DNA of 64,000 bases from Hesseltinella vesiculosa (Eukaryota > Mucoromycota > Mucoromycetes > Mucorales > Cunninghamellaceae), in the NCBI GenBank assembly GCA_002104935.1, contig MCGT01000002.1, forward strand, positions 1-64,000, written 5' to 3'. Below the pieces are notes generated by a model. It did no database searches. It saw only the letters and a program-made list of their open reading frames with translations, and was not told where the DNA came from. The position numbers and the translations under genes were made by a program. Positions 35,031 through 46,309 of this stretch are shown here, piece after piece; positions within the stretch are counted from its first letter, which is position 1, and each line of letters starts with the position of its first letter.

Positions 35031-36892
35031 ATGAAGGTAAGATAACTCGATTGCACCACCGTGACAAAAAAGGAGCAACGCAAGCCTAGGATACATGTTG
35101 CATCATAAGCAAAGCGACCAGCCTAGCTCTCTGTACCCACGCCACTCCTTTGTTTCTTGTTTTTCTTTTTCATAGATTGCCATTGAAGGATGCTGCCATG
35201 GCCAGCTGGATGATATTTACGGGACTCTCAAACTGCTGGAGGAAAAGGAAGGAACCAAGATTGATCTGCTTTTGATTTGTGGTGATTTCCAAGCGATTCG
35301 CAACATGGGCGATCTGCAATGTATGGCGGTGCCACCGGCTTACCGTCACCTGGGCACTTTTTGGAAGTATTATGCCGGGATCGCCAAGGCGCCTTATCCG
35401 ACTATCTTTATTGGAGGCAACCACGAAGCAAGCAACTATCTCTGGGAACTCTATCACGGTGGGTGGGTGTGCGACAATATCTACTATTTGGGTCAAGCTG
35501 GCGTGATCCAATACAACGGCGTCCGTATCGGCGGCCTCTCAGGCATTTTCAACGACCATCATTATCAAAGAGGTACTTGGGTTCTTCGTGCGTAGGATAG
35601 AATACTAACGACTGGTGAGCATAGGTCATTATGAAAAGTCTCCCTATTCACCATCCAACATTCGCAGCGTGTACCACGTGCGAGAGTATGACGTCCAGCG
35701 ATTGATGCAGATCAAGCAGCCGATGGATGTGTTTTTATCGCATGACTGGCCTCGCGGCATCGAACGCTATGGAGATCTGGCGACTCTGTTGCGATGGAAA
35801 AAGTACTTTTACAATGAGGCAAGTTTGAAGTGAAAGGAGAGACGCGTGGGTCTAATGAGTTCTGTCGTTTGATAGGTCCTTAGCAATACGCTAGGCAGTC
35901 CTGCCAATGAACAATTGCTGACGCATCTGAAGCCAGACTACTGGTTCTCGGCGCATTTGCATGTCAAGTATCCAGCTGTGGTGGATCATGATAAGTGGCA
36001 GAAACAGACGTATTCCCAAGCGGTACGTGACATCCTCAGTGGCAAACCCGCAGCCCAAACCCTTCCAGCTGCTCCTGTCGCCAACCCGGATGAAATCGCC
36101 ATTGACGATGACTCTGACCAGGACGAGCAGCCCGAGCCATCGATGCCACCACCCGAGACACAGCCACAGGACGATCAAGGCAACACCGACGAGATTCTGA
36201 TTGACGACTCGGACGAGGACGGCGATGACGATCAGGTGGTGGAAACGCCCAACGCATCTATCACGCGGTTCTTGAGCTTGGACAAGTGCATGCCTCGTCG
36301 AGGCTTTTTACAAGTAATGGATTCCCTTTTCCACAAAGCACTCTTACCCTTTTTTTTTCCTTGTCAAACGGCAGGTAGTGGACATTCCAGCCAAGAACGA
36401 CCAGGGATTTGCGTATGATTTAGAATGGTTATCGATTGTCAAGGCCATGGATCCTTATCTTAGTTTACAGCATCATCCCATCGCCATCCCCCTTTCAGAC
36501 CAAGTACAAAGGTAAGAAAGCAAAGAACAACGAGGAGGGCGTCTCATTTTTATTTCCAACACGTAGTACCATACAAGAAGCCTTGACGTCGTTGCAACAA
36601 GTTGATTTGCAGATACCCATGAACTTTGTGCCTAGCCACTCAGCGCATGACCCAGCAACGCAACCCAGCCATGAACTCATCCATCAGTGGCGTAAGTGGA
36701 GGGCAAACAAAACTTGAAGGAGCATTCCTGACTTTTTTTTGGGTAGAATGTCCGGTTGAGAACCAGCAGACCAGGGACTTTTGCACCTTGCTGGGCCTGG
36801 ACAACAAGATCAATGGCGGCTGTCAACCACCTGCCACACACGAAGTAGACTCACCATCGAAACGATTCAAGCCAGAATCAAGCGATCAGTAG
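35031..36892 (+). CDS. DBR1: RNA lariat debranching enzyme
   Basis: Exons are 35031-35036 (ATG AAG only), 35176-35572, 35625-35818, 35876-36313, 36375-36511, 36567-36691 and 36747-36892, giving 480 residues. The metallophosphoesterase core shows [52 protein letters not shown] and [10 protein letters not shown], all diagnostic for DBR1. It cleaves the 2'-5' bond of intron lariats after splicing, in the nucleus. The third intron is GC-AG (GCAAGT donor at 35819); the GT alternative a few bases later creates a stop. The acidic, low-complexity segment after the core (DDDSDQDEQ and [10 protein letters not shown]) varies in length in the family. Confidence 0.95.
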
Positions 36893-36922
36893 AAAATAAA
36901 GAAAGCAAAAAGTGGGGCTTTA

Positions 36923-37440
36923 TTAGTTCTTTTCAAAGAAGCCTTTTCTTCGTTGGAGCAACAGCGAGCGGCGTCGGGTGAAGCGTCGCTTGGAAGGTGG
37001 GAGGGTATGGGGTTGCTTTTCCAGTTTGGACCACTTATCTTGCATGTCGACCAAATAATCAATGACTTGTTCGGGTACTTGGTCCTGTAGGATCTGGTAT
37101 TGGCCATTGATTTTCTGGACATTCAATGTGATCGTGGTTGTGGTTTGGTCGGATGTCATTGTGGTATCAAAGGAGGACGGAGAAGACAAGGCCCGATCTA
37201 ATCAAAAAAATAAAAGGCTGTGAAGAGAATGTCAAGGATAATGCTTGCATTACATTGTCCGTGCAAGCCTAGTAGAGGTCGATCGAGGGAATAAAAGGCA
37301 GTGCGAGCAAACTGGCTGGTGGGGACATCATGGACAGGTAGAGACGATGGCATAAGGGTAGATGCCATGCGTCTGTGTACTAGGTGTGTATAACATAGGC
37401 GAGACGCCAGCTGGCGGCTTTTCTGCATCTGTAGAAGCAT
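36923..37440 (-). CDS. Small protein with mitochondrial-type N-terminus, uncharacterised
   Basis: Exon 1 is 37440-37254 and exon 2 is 37197-36923, giving 153 residues. The start (MQKSRQLASRLCYTHLVHRR) is basic, amphipathic and without acidic residues, like a matrix-targeting signal. FARTAFYSLDRPLLGLHG is the part most likely to be conserved. The C-terminus is very basic (SKRRFTRRRSLLLQRRKG), as in small mitoribosomal or mitochondrial RNA-binding proteins. I cannot name the family. It is convergent with DBR1, whose stop is 30 bases away, so the transcripts must overlap. Confidence 0.6.
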
Positions 37441-37600
37441 GCTGTTTCAAGCAAGGAAGTGATGAAGAGGGATGGTTAAAGGAAAGAAGTGCTTTATTAA
37501 AAAAAAAAGTGGTGTGATTTTTTTAGGATGGCTCCCATCCAATGGAAGGGTTGAAACAAAATAGCTTTACTAGGCATCGAGAGCGTTGAAATTGGAACGA

Positions 37601-37939
37601 TCACAAGTGCCATTGACGGATGACTCTTGCCTTGTACTTTTGAGCTGGAGTGAGGAGGTTGGTGGAGGATGGGTGCTGGGCAACTTTGAAGAGGATGGCC
37701 AATGGAATCAAGTCCCGTTCGTCCTCCTCGTCAGTTTCCGTCAGCAAATCAAAGGATGTCGCCTGATGGACAGGTGCTTTCGGTACCTTACTTGAACTGG
37801 TTTGGCATGGTCCCTTGTCCATGTCGACCAACCGAGAAGGTGCTATGCATGGCACATGGGCGGTGCTGAATCCAAGGTGGCACAAGTCTGGTTCTATCAC
37901 CGTCGCCTTGGTTTTGTTCCGAGAACACTGGGAGGCCAT
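37601..37939 (-). CDS. Uncharacterised 112-residue protein
   Basis: A single exon with an ATG and a regular coding look. An acidic stretch (LTETDEEDERDLIPLAIL) is followed by a basic C-terminus (TPAQKYKARVIRQWHL). No signal peptide, membrane segment or known motif. It lies head-to-head with CEP104, sharing about 360 bases of 5' sequence that contains T-runs. It could be a terminal exon of a longer gene, but no upstream partner was found. Confidence 0.5.
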   Translation of the reverse strand: MASQCSRNKTKATVIEPDLCHLGFSTAHVPCIAPSRLVDMDKGPCQTSSSKVPKAPVHQATSFDLLTETDEEDERDLIPLAILFKVAQHPSSTNLLTPAQKYKARVIRQWHL

Positions 37940-38297
37940 GATGCTGAAAAAAAATAAAAGGCAAGGTGGGAGAGGCTCTTTATACGCCGTGCAACCAGGA
38001 TGTACGTGTTCTTGTTGTTGGTTTTTGATTGATCATGCTAAACAAAGATATGTCAAATGAAAATAAACACACAACACAAGGTGACACCATGAAACAATAA
38101 ATGTTGCGAGCTGCCAAATTCATGCATTGCCAAATTTGTCAATGAAGCACCCATCTGTTAGAGCCAGAGCACTTTGTTTTGAAACCCCGCAAAGTGAGTT
38201 CTTAGTGTGCAGGGCGGTTTCTTTTTTTTTTCTTCTTCCTTTTCTTTCCCCCTTTTTCTAGTCCCTTATTTTTTATATAACATATAACATTGATAGG

Positions 38298-41200
38298 ATG
38301 ACCATTCAACCTCTTGCTTTTGAGGTGGCTCATTGTTCTTCTTGGGATGATAACCATACACCGGATGAACTGGTCAATTTTAACCCTGGTAACCAAGACG
38401 CATTCAACGAACAGGAACTGGCCAATGTCAAAATCAAAGGCTGGCAGACTCCAAAGTAAAATACCGTCGTTTGAAGTCGAATCCAGATGCTTATTGTTTT
38501 TTTTTTTTAGATGCCCAACCTACCCACAAGACTTGATCATTCATCTCACCTGCGGTCCTGCTCGCATCGGCAAAATCCAGCTATTGTCTCATCACTACAA
38601 GATTGCTACCAAAATTGATGTCTACATTGGTATCCTCAAAGAGCCTACCGAAGACATGTCATTGCCCAGTGACGACGATGAAGACGATACGTTGATTGAA
38701 TTCACTCGCCTTGGGTAACGTCTCATACTACGTAAAGAACGCTGCCGCTGACCTTTTTTCTTTTTTTTTTTTTTTTCTAAGGTATGTTTGCTTTGACAGC
38801 AATGCCCGCGCTCAGTTTAGAGCGAGAGAACTGAAATCTATCAAGATTAATGCAGATGGTGAATACATTCGCTTGGTAGTGCGACAGTGCCATCAAAACC
38901 GCCTCAACACTTACAATCAGGTAAAGTCAGGGTCAGAGGTGTGGCGAAAAAGAGGCATCGAATTTCTGACGATTTTTTTTTCCCAGGTGGGTTTGTTAGC
39001 ACTGAATGTTCTTGGTCAAGCTTTCAGCCTCGGACAAGTAAGTGGCTGGCTATTGAAAAAAACAGGAGGCAACGTGAAAAAAAAGGGGGAACGCAAGCGC
39101 AGGAGTTCCAAATGTGAGACTAATGTCGTGTCCATTTTAGAGTCACGGACATCAGTTGCCTACGTCTTTAGACGGATCAAGCATGTTGAGCTCTTCCACC
39201 CGACGCACAAGTGTTTCAAGTACCCATAGCCTCAGTCATGGGATGTCTGCAGCAAGCGTGGTAGAGATGGAACTGCAGCATTGGACCTCGGCGTTGGTAC
39301 ATGCAGAAGAATTGGCTGTACAAGGTACAAAAAAAAAAAAGCCCCTCTGCCCCAACAACAGGTTGAGTGCCAATCGCGTGTAACCTTACCCCTCTTTTGT
39401 TTTACCTTAGATGAAGCCTATGGCAAAGCGAAAACGTACAAATCTATCAGTGACAAATTGGCGCAGTTTACGAAAATCCTCATCGACCTCGAGCAATCCA
39501 AACGGCTTGCCGTCGACACCAAAGACTACGACGAGGCCGAAAAGATCAAGCAAGACATTTCCGAAATCAAACTCACCGCCGAGTCCATCCTCAAAACCGC
39601 CCATATTCGTGTCAATGGTGATGGCATGGTGGAAGAGGTACTAGCATTTTTTTTTTTTTTTTTTTGACGTTGGTTGTTTTGCCTTAGATCCAACCTAGTC
39701 AAGAAGAATCAGAAGCCACTCCTTCAACTGCCTTGGAGACCGATCGCATGTACGAGGAAACCATAGCCAAGTGGACCAACTTTGACGTGAGCAGTAATGA
39801 TCAGCCTGAGATGTCGTCGTCGCGCGAATTGGAGGAGATCCTCATGCCGCCCAACCTCATGTCGTATGACCAACCAATGGCCCTGTCTGCCTCGGTATCG
39901 GCCAAACTGGAGAAGAAGAAGCACCACGATCCATCTTCTTTGACGCAGCTCGATGAAGCCGAGGACGAATTGCTGGAGCTCGTCGTAACTGAGGAAGAGC
40001 AGCAACCCGAAGAGCCTGTAGATCCAGACCTTGTGCCCGAGGCCATCATGGAAGAAGAACGAGGCATGTACCACGATGCACTTGCCTTGTTTGGCGAAGA
40101 ACCCGTTGCTTTTGTGCTAAGCATCAAGATCAAGTGTCGCGAACGCGGCTTGCGCCTCGTGCAGCAGAAAATTGACCACGCGTATCACCAAGCGCCAAAG
40201 ACCAAGGCTGACATGTGGCTAGCACAGTTTGTGCACGCTGATGCCCTTGACACAGATGATCCTGCGGCTTGCTTTGTTAGTGCTGTGCTGATGCTCTTGC
40301 AAGAAGCCATCATGGACTCACGTGAAGCGCTTGTCCTCTTGACCATCCAGCTTTGGCAACAACTCAATGGTAAGTGACCTGTTCTGAGAAATCCAACGCT
40401 CAACATACGCCATGCTTTTAGATCTCTATGTGGACAACCAGGTGTCTGCCAAGGAGTGCTGGGAATGGACCCGCCGAGCCTTTAATGGCTTGCTCAAACG
40501 TACCGGCGATGCCAACCTGACCATCCGTTCTCACGCCGTCGACCTTGTTCTGTTGCTTGCCCACACCCACGCGTCGCCTGCTAGCTTCAATCTCGTCCCA
40601 CTGTTCATCAGCAAACCCGAGCGATTGATACATGCTCACAAGGAGGCTGTGGCCCGTATCGATTTGGTTCATCGGGTGCTCAAGGAGCTCAAATGCAAGC
40701 CTCAAGGCATCGTTGATCCCGAAGAATGTGTCGCCTTTGCCAAAGCCTACTCGCAGCATAGCCATGACGAAGTCAAGAAACAAGCCATCCAATTGCTTGT
40801 CACTCTTGCTACCGACATGGATCACAAACGGTTGAATGCCATGCTGGATAAAGACTTGCAAATGCAATTGCAAACCGTAAGTTTGAAAAAAAAAAAAAAG
40901 CCACCCATTGCGTCTCTCCTACCCCTTTCTCTCTTTGTAGGCCCTCGGTGGTTCTAAAACGCATTTGGTTTCCAACAAAGACGAGGCCATGGCCGAGCTA
41001 CGTGCCATGTCGGTGAAGCAGGTGACCAAAAGGTCTGAGTTTAACAATACCAAGCGTCGTGCCGATGCGCAAAAGTCCACTGGTAAAGAAAAGAAAAAAA
41101 AAGCCCGCTCTATTCGATCGCTGACTTTTTTATTTCCCAGCTTCCGCTGCCACCAAAAAACGCGTTACCGCCACCACGTCGACCCGCGCTGCGGCCACCA

Positions 41201-41844
41201 AATCAACCCGAGCTCCGCAGCAACAACCTGAGCCAGCTGCTAGCAAGGAAGACTCGTAAGCCGCCGCAACATGCCTAAAACCTCAACCCACACTTCTCTT
41301 TATGACGTTAGGGTGTGCATTTTCTGTGATGAGCAAAATGATACCTTTAATGAGAAGACGCTGATCTCCCATTATTACAAGACCTGTCCAGCTCTGACGA
41401 CTTGCTCCATGTGCCAAACGGTAAGCGAAAAGGTAGCATTCTAGTGATGCTCAACTTGTTGCCTTTTTTTTTTTTTTTTTTTTTTTTTCCTAGATTGTCG
41501 AAGTGTCGTCTCTGCAAAGCCATATGTTGACAGATTGTGAAAAACGGCACTTGTTGAAACAATGCACCCGTTGTAAGCAAGCGATTCCCGTGGAGCAATG
41601 GCTTCAACATACCCTGAAGAATACCTGTCAAGCATATACCAATGATACGCGATGCCCATTGTGTCAAACCGTCATTCAACCTGCTAATGACCAAGGCTGG
41701 CGCCGTCATTTGCTCTCTGGCCAGGGCTGCCCCAAAAACACGCGTCCGCTTAAAGATACCAAGGCCGCTGCCTCCTCCAACACACCTACCAAAAAGCCTA
41801 CTTCTACCCGAGCCAAACCTTCTTCTCTTCGTAAGAAGAACTGA
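38298..41844 (+). CDS. CEP104: CEP104 (microtubule plus-end/ciliary-tip protein)
   Basis: Twelve exons: 38298-38455, 38511-38714, 38782-38920, 38987-39037, 39141-39324, 39411-39637, 39688-40369, 40422-40876, 40941-41082, 41141-41255, 41312-41420 and 41494-41844. They give 938 residues, close to human CEP104. The N-terminal jelly-roll (CPTYPQDLIIHLTCGPARIG, KIQLLSHHYKIATKIDVYIG) is followed by a coiled coil around KTYKSISDKLAQFTKIL and a TOG-like helical array (from about GMYHDALALFGEEPVAFVL). The C-terminal Cys/His fingers are CIFCDEQ, CSMCQT, CTRCKQ and CPLCQT. A KTTR/SxIP-like basic linker separates TOG and fingers. In animals and algae it sits at growing ciliary and microtubule tips. Introns carry exceptionally long T-runs (25 T in the last). 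Confidence 0.9.
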
Positions 41845-42048
41845 TCTTTTTTTTTTTTTTTTTTTTTTTTCCTCAATCCTTCACTGCCTCCATCGTTATA
41901 AGAAAACAATAATAAAAAATCCCTTTCAACTTCATTGGCAATAAAAAATCCATACAATTGGTTATTTTTTTTTATAGCAATGTGAATACCAAAAAGTATA
42001 AAAATATTCATGCGATCCAACCAAGGAGATAAAAAAAAATGGGTAAGC

Positions 42049-42931
42049 TCAGGTGCTAATACGACGACCGCGTCGATGGAAATACCACATGCCCACTAAC
42101 ACACAGGCCAACATAAAGTATTGAGTCATGGACCATAATGAATGCATCGACGATTGCCAGCATGTCTTTTTAAACACCTGGCGAACAGCAGAAGATCAGA
42201 ACGAGCGCAAGATCATTTCAGTACTTACAGGTACCCAAATGTAATCAGGCGCCCCAGGTCGCTTATTGACTTGAAACTTGGAAACGGGGATTTTTCTTGG
42301 CTCTGAGCATCGAACGGCTTGACCAAAGAGGATCATGCAGAGAACCACTAAAAACAGAACCACGCCTGTCGAGATCAAATGATAGTCCACCCGATAACCT
42401 AGAGAGGAAAAAGCAAAAGGTTGGCACTTTAGTTTTTGGTAGGCAGTTGATCAAGCCAAACCATTTTTCCCCCCTTTACCTTGCCATCGATCTTTCTGTT
42501 CCTGAGACTCGGTTGGCAACGAATAGTACTCTAAACACATGTTGCACTGCGGAGATTTCATAATCCAGGCCTTTAAGCAATGTTCATGCACGTAGCGACT
42601 TCAACAGACAAATGAGCATCATCAACCATTGTCAGGCTCCTATTTCGCCCCCGCATCTATAAAGTCACTTACACTGAGCCGCGACAGCAGCAAGGAGTAA
42701 TGTATTGGCTGTCTTCTTCCCTTGTGTTCAGGCAGATGGTGCATTTTTTAACATCCTCTTTGGGTGCCTAAGCAGCAGAAGATACAGTCCATGACGATGA
42801 TTATTTTTCACTTTATCAGTGATTTTGCAACCTTTGGTTTTGCTTCAATGTACCTGATGGGTCAACAAGTCTTGATGAAAAGCATCTTGGCGTCTCAGAG
42901 GAGGCTCTTGGTATCGATGGGTGGAGGCCAT
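42049..42931 (-). CDS. RING-CH (MARCH-type) membrane E3 ubiquitin ligase
   Basis: Exons are 42931-42854, 42767-42673, 42598-42480, 42398-42229 and 42177-42049, giving 196 residues. The RING-variant is split by an intron. Its parts are CTICLNTREEDSQYITPCC, then VHEHCLKAWIMKSPQCNMC, spacing that gives the C4HC3 pattern. Two membrane helices follow (STGVVLFLVVLCMILFG and YFMLACVLVGMWYF), with a short basic tail. MARCH-type ligases sit in ER, endosomal or mitochondrial membranes and ubiquitinate membrane proteins. The upstream frame is open and hydrophobic but without another ATG, so the start is the only available Met. Confidence 0.83.
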
Positions 42932-43444
42932 TGCTGAGGGCAGTTCCAAAAGAGGAAGTGGTAGAGCGATGAGGATTAGGAAGATGGTGTTCAAGGTATC
43001 CACAAATGCAATATGGGATGAAGAGCAAGGGCGAGGGAACAAAAACGATAAAAAGTTAGGAAAAAAAAGGCGTCGTTTTTTTTTTTTGATGCCAAAAAGA
43101 AAAATACAGAGCACTTTAACCTAAAATATTTTACTTTTTGCTCAAAAGCCTTTTTTTTTCCCTTTTCACTAAAGAAAAAAGAAACCCAAGGACCGTTACA
43201 GTGAGGAGTGGAAAAGAAAAGAAGAAAAAAGGGAGAAACAATGGGAAACAAAGTTGGATTTGAATCCTGCTTTGTCACACCTGCAACAACAAAAACAATG
43301 AAGGCAAAGCACATCACATCACGCATCCACGCTTTTTTTCTAAAACTGTGTCACGTTCCTCCAAAATCCACTTTCCGGACCTCCCCCCCCCCTTTGACCA
43401 TTCCCTGCTTTATTTCCTATCATCCAATCAAAAGGCTGGGGTTT
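42932..43444. other. Gap between RING-CH gene and HemK fusion gene
   Basis: About 510 bases with many A-runs, T-runs and one C-run (43382-43391). It must contain the promoter of the RING-CH gene and the 3' end of the fusion gene. Plus-strand open stretches here have low-complexity composition and no support. Confidence 0.4.
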
Positions 43445-45476
43445 TTATTTCTTTTCCAACACAAGACAACGATCCCAGCCTTGCTTGTCTTGGACCGTAT
43501 GCACCACCTGCCAGCCACACCAGATCTTACGAACTTTTTTCATCATTCCCTTGCCACATTCTAATATCACACAACTATGGGGGGCCAGCCAATGGGGGGC
43601 CAGGTCATGGATCGCCTTGTACCAGGCGTAGCCCTGGTCGTCGGCAAACAGCGCCTCGTCAGGCTCATGCGCTAACTGCAGTTTTTGATGGTTGGCCAGA
43701 TGGCTACGGTCCAGTGCGGCCTTATCCAGGTAGGGGGGGTTGCACACAAGTATGTCCATTGGGCCATGTAAGTCGTCCAAAGTCAGCTGGGCCATGTCTT
43801 TGCAGATGAACCGGCCACGCGAGCAAGGTTGCACCAGCGACTGCAGGTTCTTCTCGGCCATGATCAGCGCCTCGGCGCTGATGTCCACCCCCACCCCGGT
43901 GGCCGTCGGCATGGAAGCCAGAATCGATACCATCAAGTTCCCGCAGCCGGTACCCAGGTCCAGCACGCGAGGACTCGTCCGAGTTTGTTGATTGAGCCAA
44001 TCCAGTGCCGCTGTCACCAACGTTTCTGAGCTTGGCCGAGGAATCAGGCAAGATCGGTCAATGTCGAAGCGTAAGCCATGAAACATCTATAAAGAGTGGA
44101 AGGGCTGAGTGACTGACCCACATGGTTTACTGCCTTCTTTACCTTTTCGCCGAGGAGATAGGCAATGGGTTCTTTGCCATAGGCGTTTTCTACCCATTCA
44201 AGGTCGTCATCCACGACTTTTCCAGATTGCTGGACGACGGCCAGCCGCTTTTCATAGGCCCGTTGCCAAAACCGGTGTTCCCGTTGGCGCAACAGCTGGA
44301 ATTTATCGGGTTCGGCATGCACAAGCTGGAGCGAGCCCAGTGTGATCCTGGTCAGGCTCATGTAGAGGCCCTTGTCCCGGTGGGTTTTGAGAGGGCGAGT
44401 AGCATTGGAGTTGCCGATGATTGGGTGGCCACGGTGGCAAAAGCTGTGGCGGATGGCACCGCTGGAGAATGGCGTGTGGACCTGCAGCACAACAGTCGTA
44501 AGATAGTCGGCATTGTTGGAGCGGATGACACTGTGAATCCGGACAGCATCCATGGACGGGCTGGTTTGCTGTTCTTGTAGGCCGAATCTGTCGATGTCGT
44601 CGTCGTCGTCGTCGTCGTTTTCTTCATCGTCATCAGGAAAGTCATCCTTGGTCAATGTACGCCGGCGCTTGGCAACATGGCCCGTGGCTGGAGGAGATGG
44701 CAGCTGGTGATCGTTATCCAGCGTTGTCGTACCGTCAAGTATGGGAGGTTCGGGCTGGCGACTGAGCACATCTTCAGGCACCAGTCCATGACAGATTGCA
44801 TGCAGTTCCAGCTGAATCTGACCTTGCATATACTTTTGGGACAGGTCTTCTTTGCTAGCTTGTGAGGTGGCCACCATCATCTGAAGGAAGAAAGTGAGAT
44901 TTTGTGCGCTTGCTCAGCCTTCTTTTGTTTTGGTCCTACCAAGCCAGAGGCGGCCTTTTGTAGTTGGAAAGGCAACCACATCAGTTCTGGTTCTTTTTCA
45001 AGCCGGTAACGAAGTATCAGTTCAAACGTGTGGAAACTCTAGAGAAAAAATAATGTGAGCGAGTGGAAGTAATGGGATCAATTTGTTTCTTGTCTTACCA
45101 TGCCAGGAGGCTTCCAAGCGACGACAAGATCATGTTCTTGATAGACAATGTCCAGTGGCATGTCCTTGTACATGTTGATCTGTTCCTGGGATTTGTCGTA
45201 ATGCATTTCCACGACATCGCCTTGTTGCAAGATCCTAGAGTCTGGGCAGATCTGCCCATTGACAAGGACTTCTCCACGTTTAATCGTCTGCCTTGCCTTT
45301 TCCTTGCTGCCAATAAGATGGCGCCATTGAGTTACTACGAATCTTTGCAATCGAGAGCCAGCTTGATCGGATGTAACGATCGTTTTGGCGTCTACTATGG
45401 TGTCACTCATCCATAAACGCAGTGATTGAAAAAAAAGTTTAATGAGAGTAAGAGATTGCGGAATTGGAAGTGTCAT
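43445..45476 (-). CDS. Fusion: S4 + pseudouridine-synthase-like + HemK/PrmC methyltransferase
   Basis: Exons are 45476-45099, 45038-44940, 44880-44143 and 44086-43445. All introns are phase 0, total 618 resid. Resid 35-100 form an S4 RNA-binding domain (ETARQTIKRGEVLVNG-like: KARQTIKRGEVLVNGQ). A RluA-type domain starts at DLVVAWKPPGM. Its catalytic loop reads FQLQKAASGL where HRLDKxTSG is expected, so the catalytic Asp is Gln (about 153). An Asp-rich insertion (EENDDDDDDDID) follows. The HemK part has EPIAYLLGEK, LIPRPSSET, SAM-binding LDLGTGCGN (447-455) and NPPY (521-524). HemK enzymes methylate the Gln of GGQ in release factors, here perhaps the mitochondrial one. The pseudouridine half probably only binds RNA. 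Divergent from EMC5, 86 bases away. Confidence 0.8.
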
Positions 45477-45562
45477 AGGTTTTTGATGGGCCGCTCCACA
45501 CGCATCCTTTTTCCAGGTTTTTTTTTTTTATTTTCTTTTGTAGATTCATTATCAACCTGGTC

Positions 45563-46180
45563 ATGTCACAGCAAGTTTTAGGCAAAGCTATTGGGATGAT
45601 TGGTGCCTTATTCTTGCTCCATTCTGCATTTTCTACATATGAACGTAAGTCATTGGCAGCCCATCACGAAATGAAACAAGATGATCCTTGATGATAGCAT
45701 CCCTGTCGTTTTATCGTTCTTTGCCATAATGACGCTTACCTTTTTTGCATGATAGATCTCGCCTATCTCAAGGCAGTTGGTCTGGGGAAAGAAGAGATCC
45801 CCATCGAGGTAATGATTGTGAAAAAAGAGATAAATCACGTCATAGGGATTGCTTTTTTTGTTTTGGGGGAGGGGTACTGGAAAGGGAAGGAGGGTGCTGA
45901 CGGTTTGATTTACTTTTTGGGCGAATTTTTAGATTGTCGTGGAATGCTTGGCGTCAGCCCTGGTGACTTTGGTGGGCGTGGTGTTGAGCGCACAACCCTT
46001 CAAGAATATCTTGATGCAGGAGGAAATCAAGAAATTGTAAGATGTCCGAGGTGGCATAGCAGGCAGAGTTCTCACATCATGTATAGGACCATCGACAAAG
46101 TAGATACCCGAGCTTCGTTTATGACGTTTGATCATCGCCATATCCACTCAACAGCAGCCCAACAAGAACGCAAGGTTTAG
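45563..46180 (+). CDS. EMC5: ER membrane protein complex subunit 5 (EMC5/MMGT)
   Basis: Exons are 45563-45644, 45756-45808, 45933-46036 and 46087-46180, giving 110 residues. The start GKAIGMIGALFLLHSAFSTYE, then LAYLKAVG and PIEIVVECLASALVTLVGVV fit EMC5 (yeast Emc5/Kre27, animal MMGT1). It has two membrane helices, with a Lys after the second. The complex inserts and folds tail-anchored and multi-pass membrane proteins in the ER. The C-terminal tail (RASFMTFDHRHIH) resembles the family's usual FMxFxHR ending. It shares an 86-base promoter gap with the fusion gene on the other strand. Confidence 0.9.
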
Positions 46181-46309
46181 GGCTTGCTGGTGGCAAAAAA
46201 AAAAAAAAAAAAAAAGTCATTTCCCGCCATTTTGAGAATAAAAAAAAGCTCAATTTTCCTTTCTTTTTTTTTTTTTTTTTTTTTTTTTGCCCCTACCAAA
46301 AAGCTTGTA

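Noticed and set aside
43208..44580. Several plus-strand frames opposite the HemK fusion gene
   Set aside because: They are shadows of conserved minus-strand exons that carry recognisable motifs.
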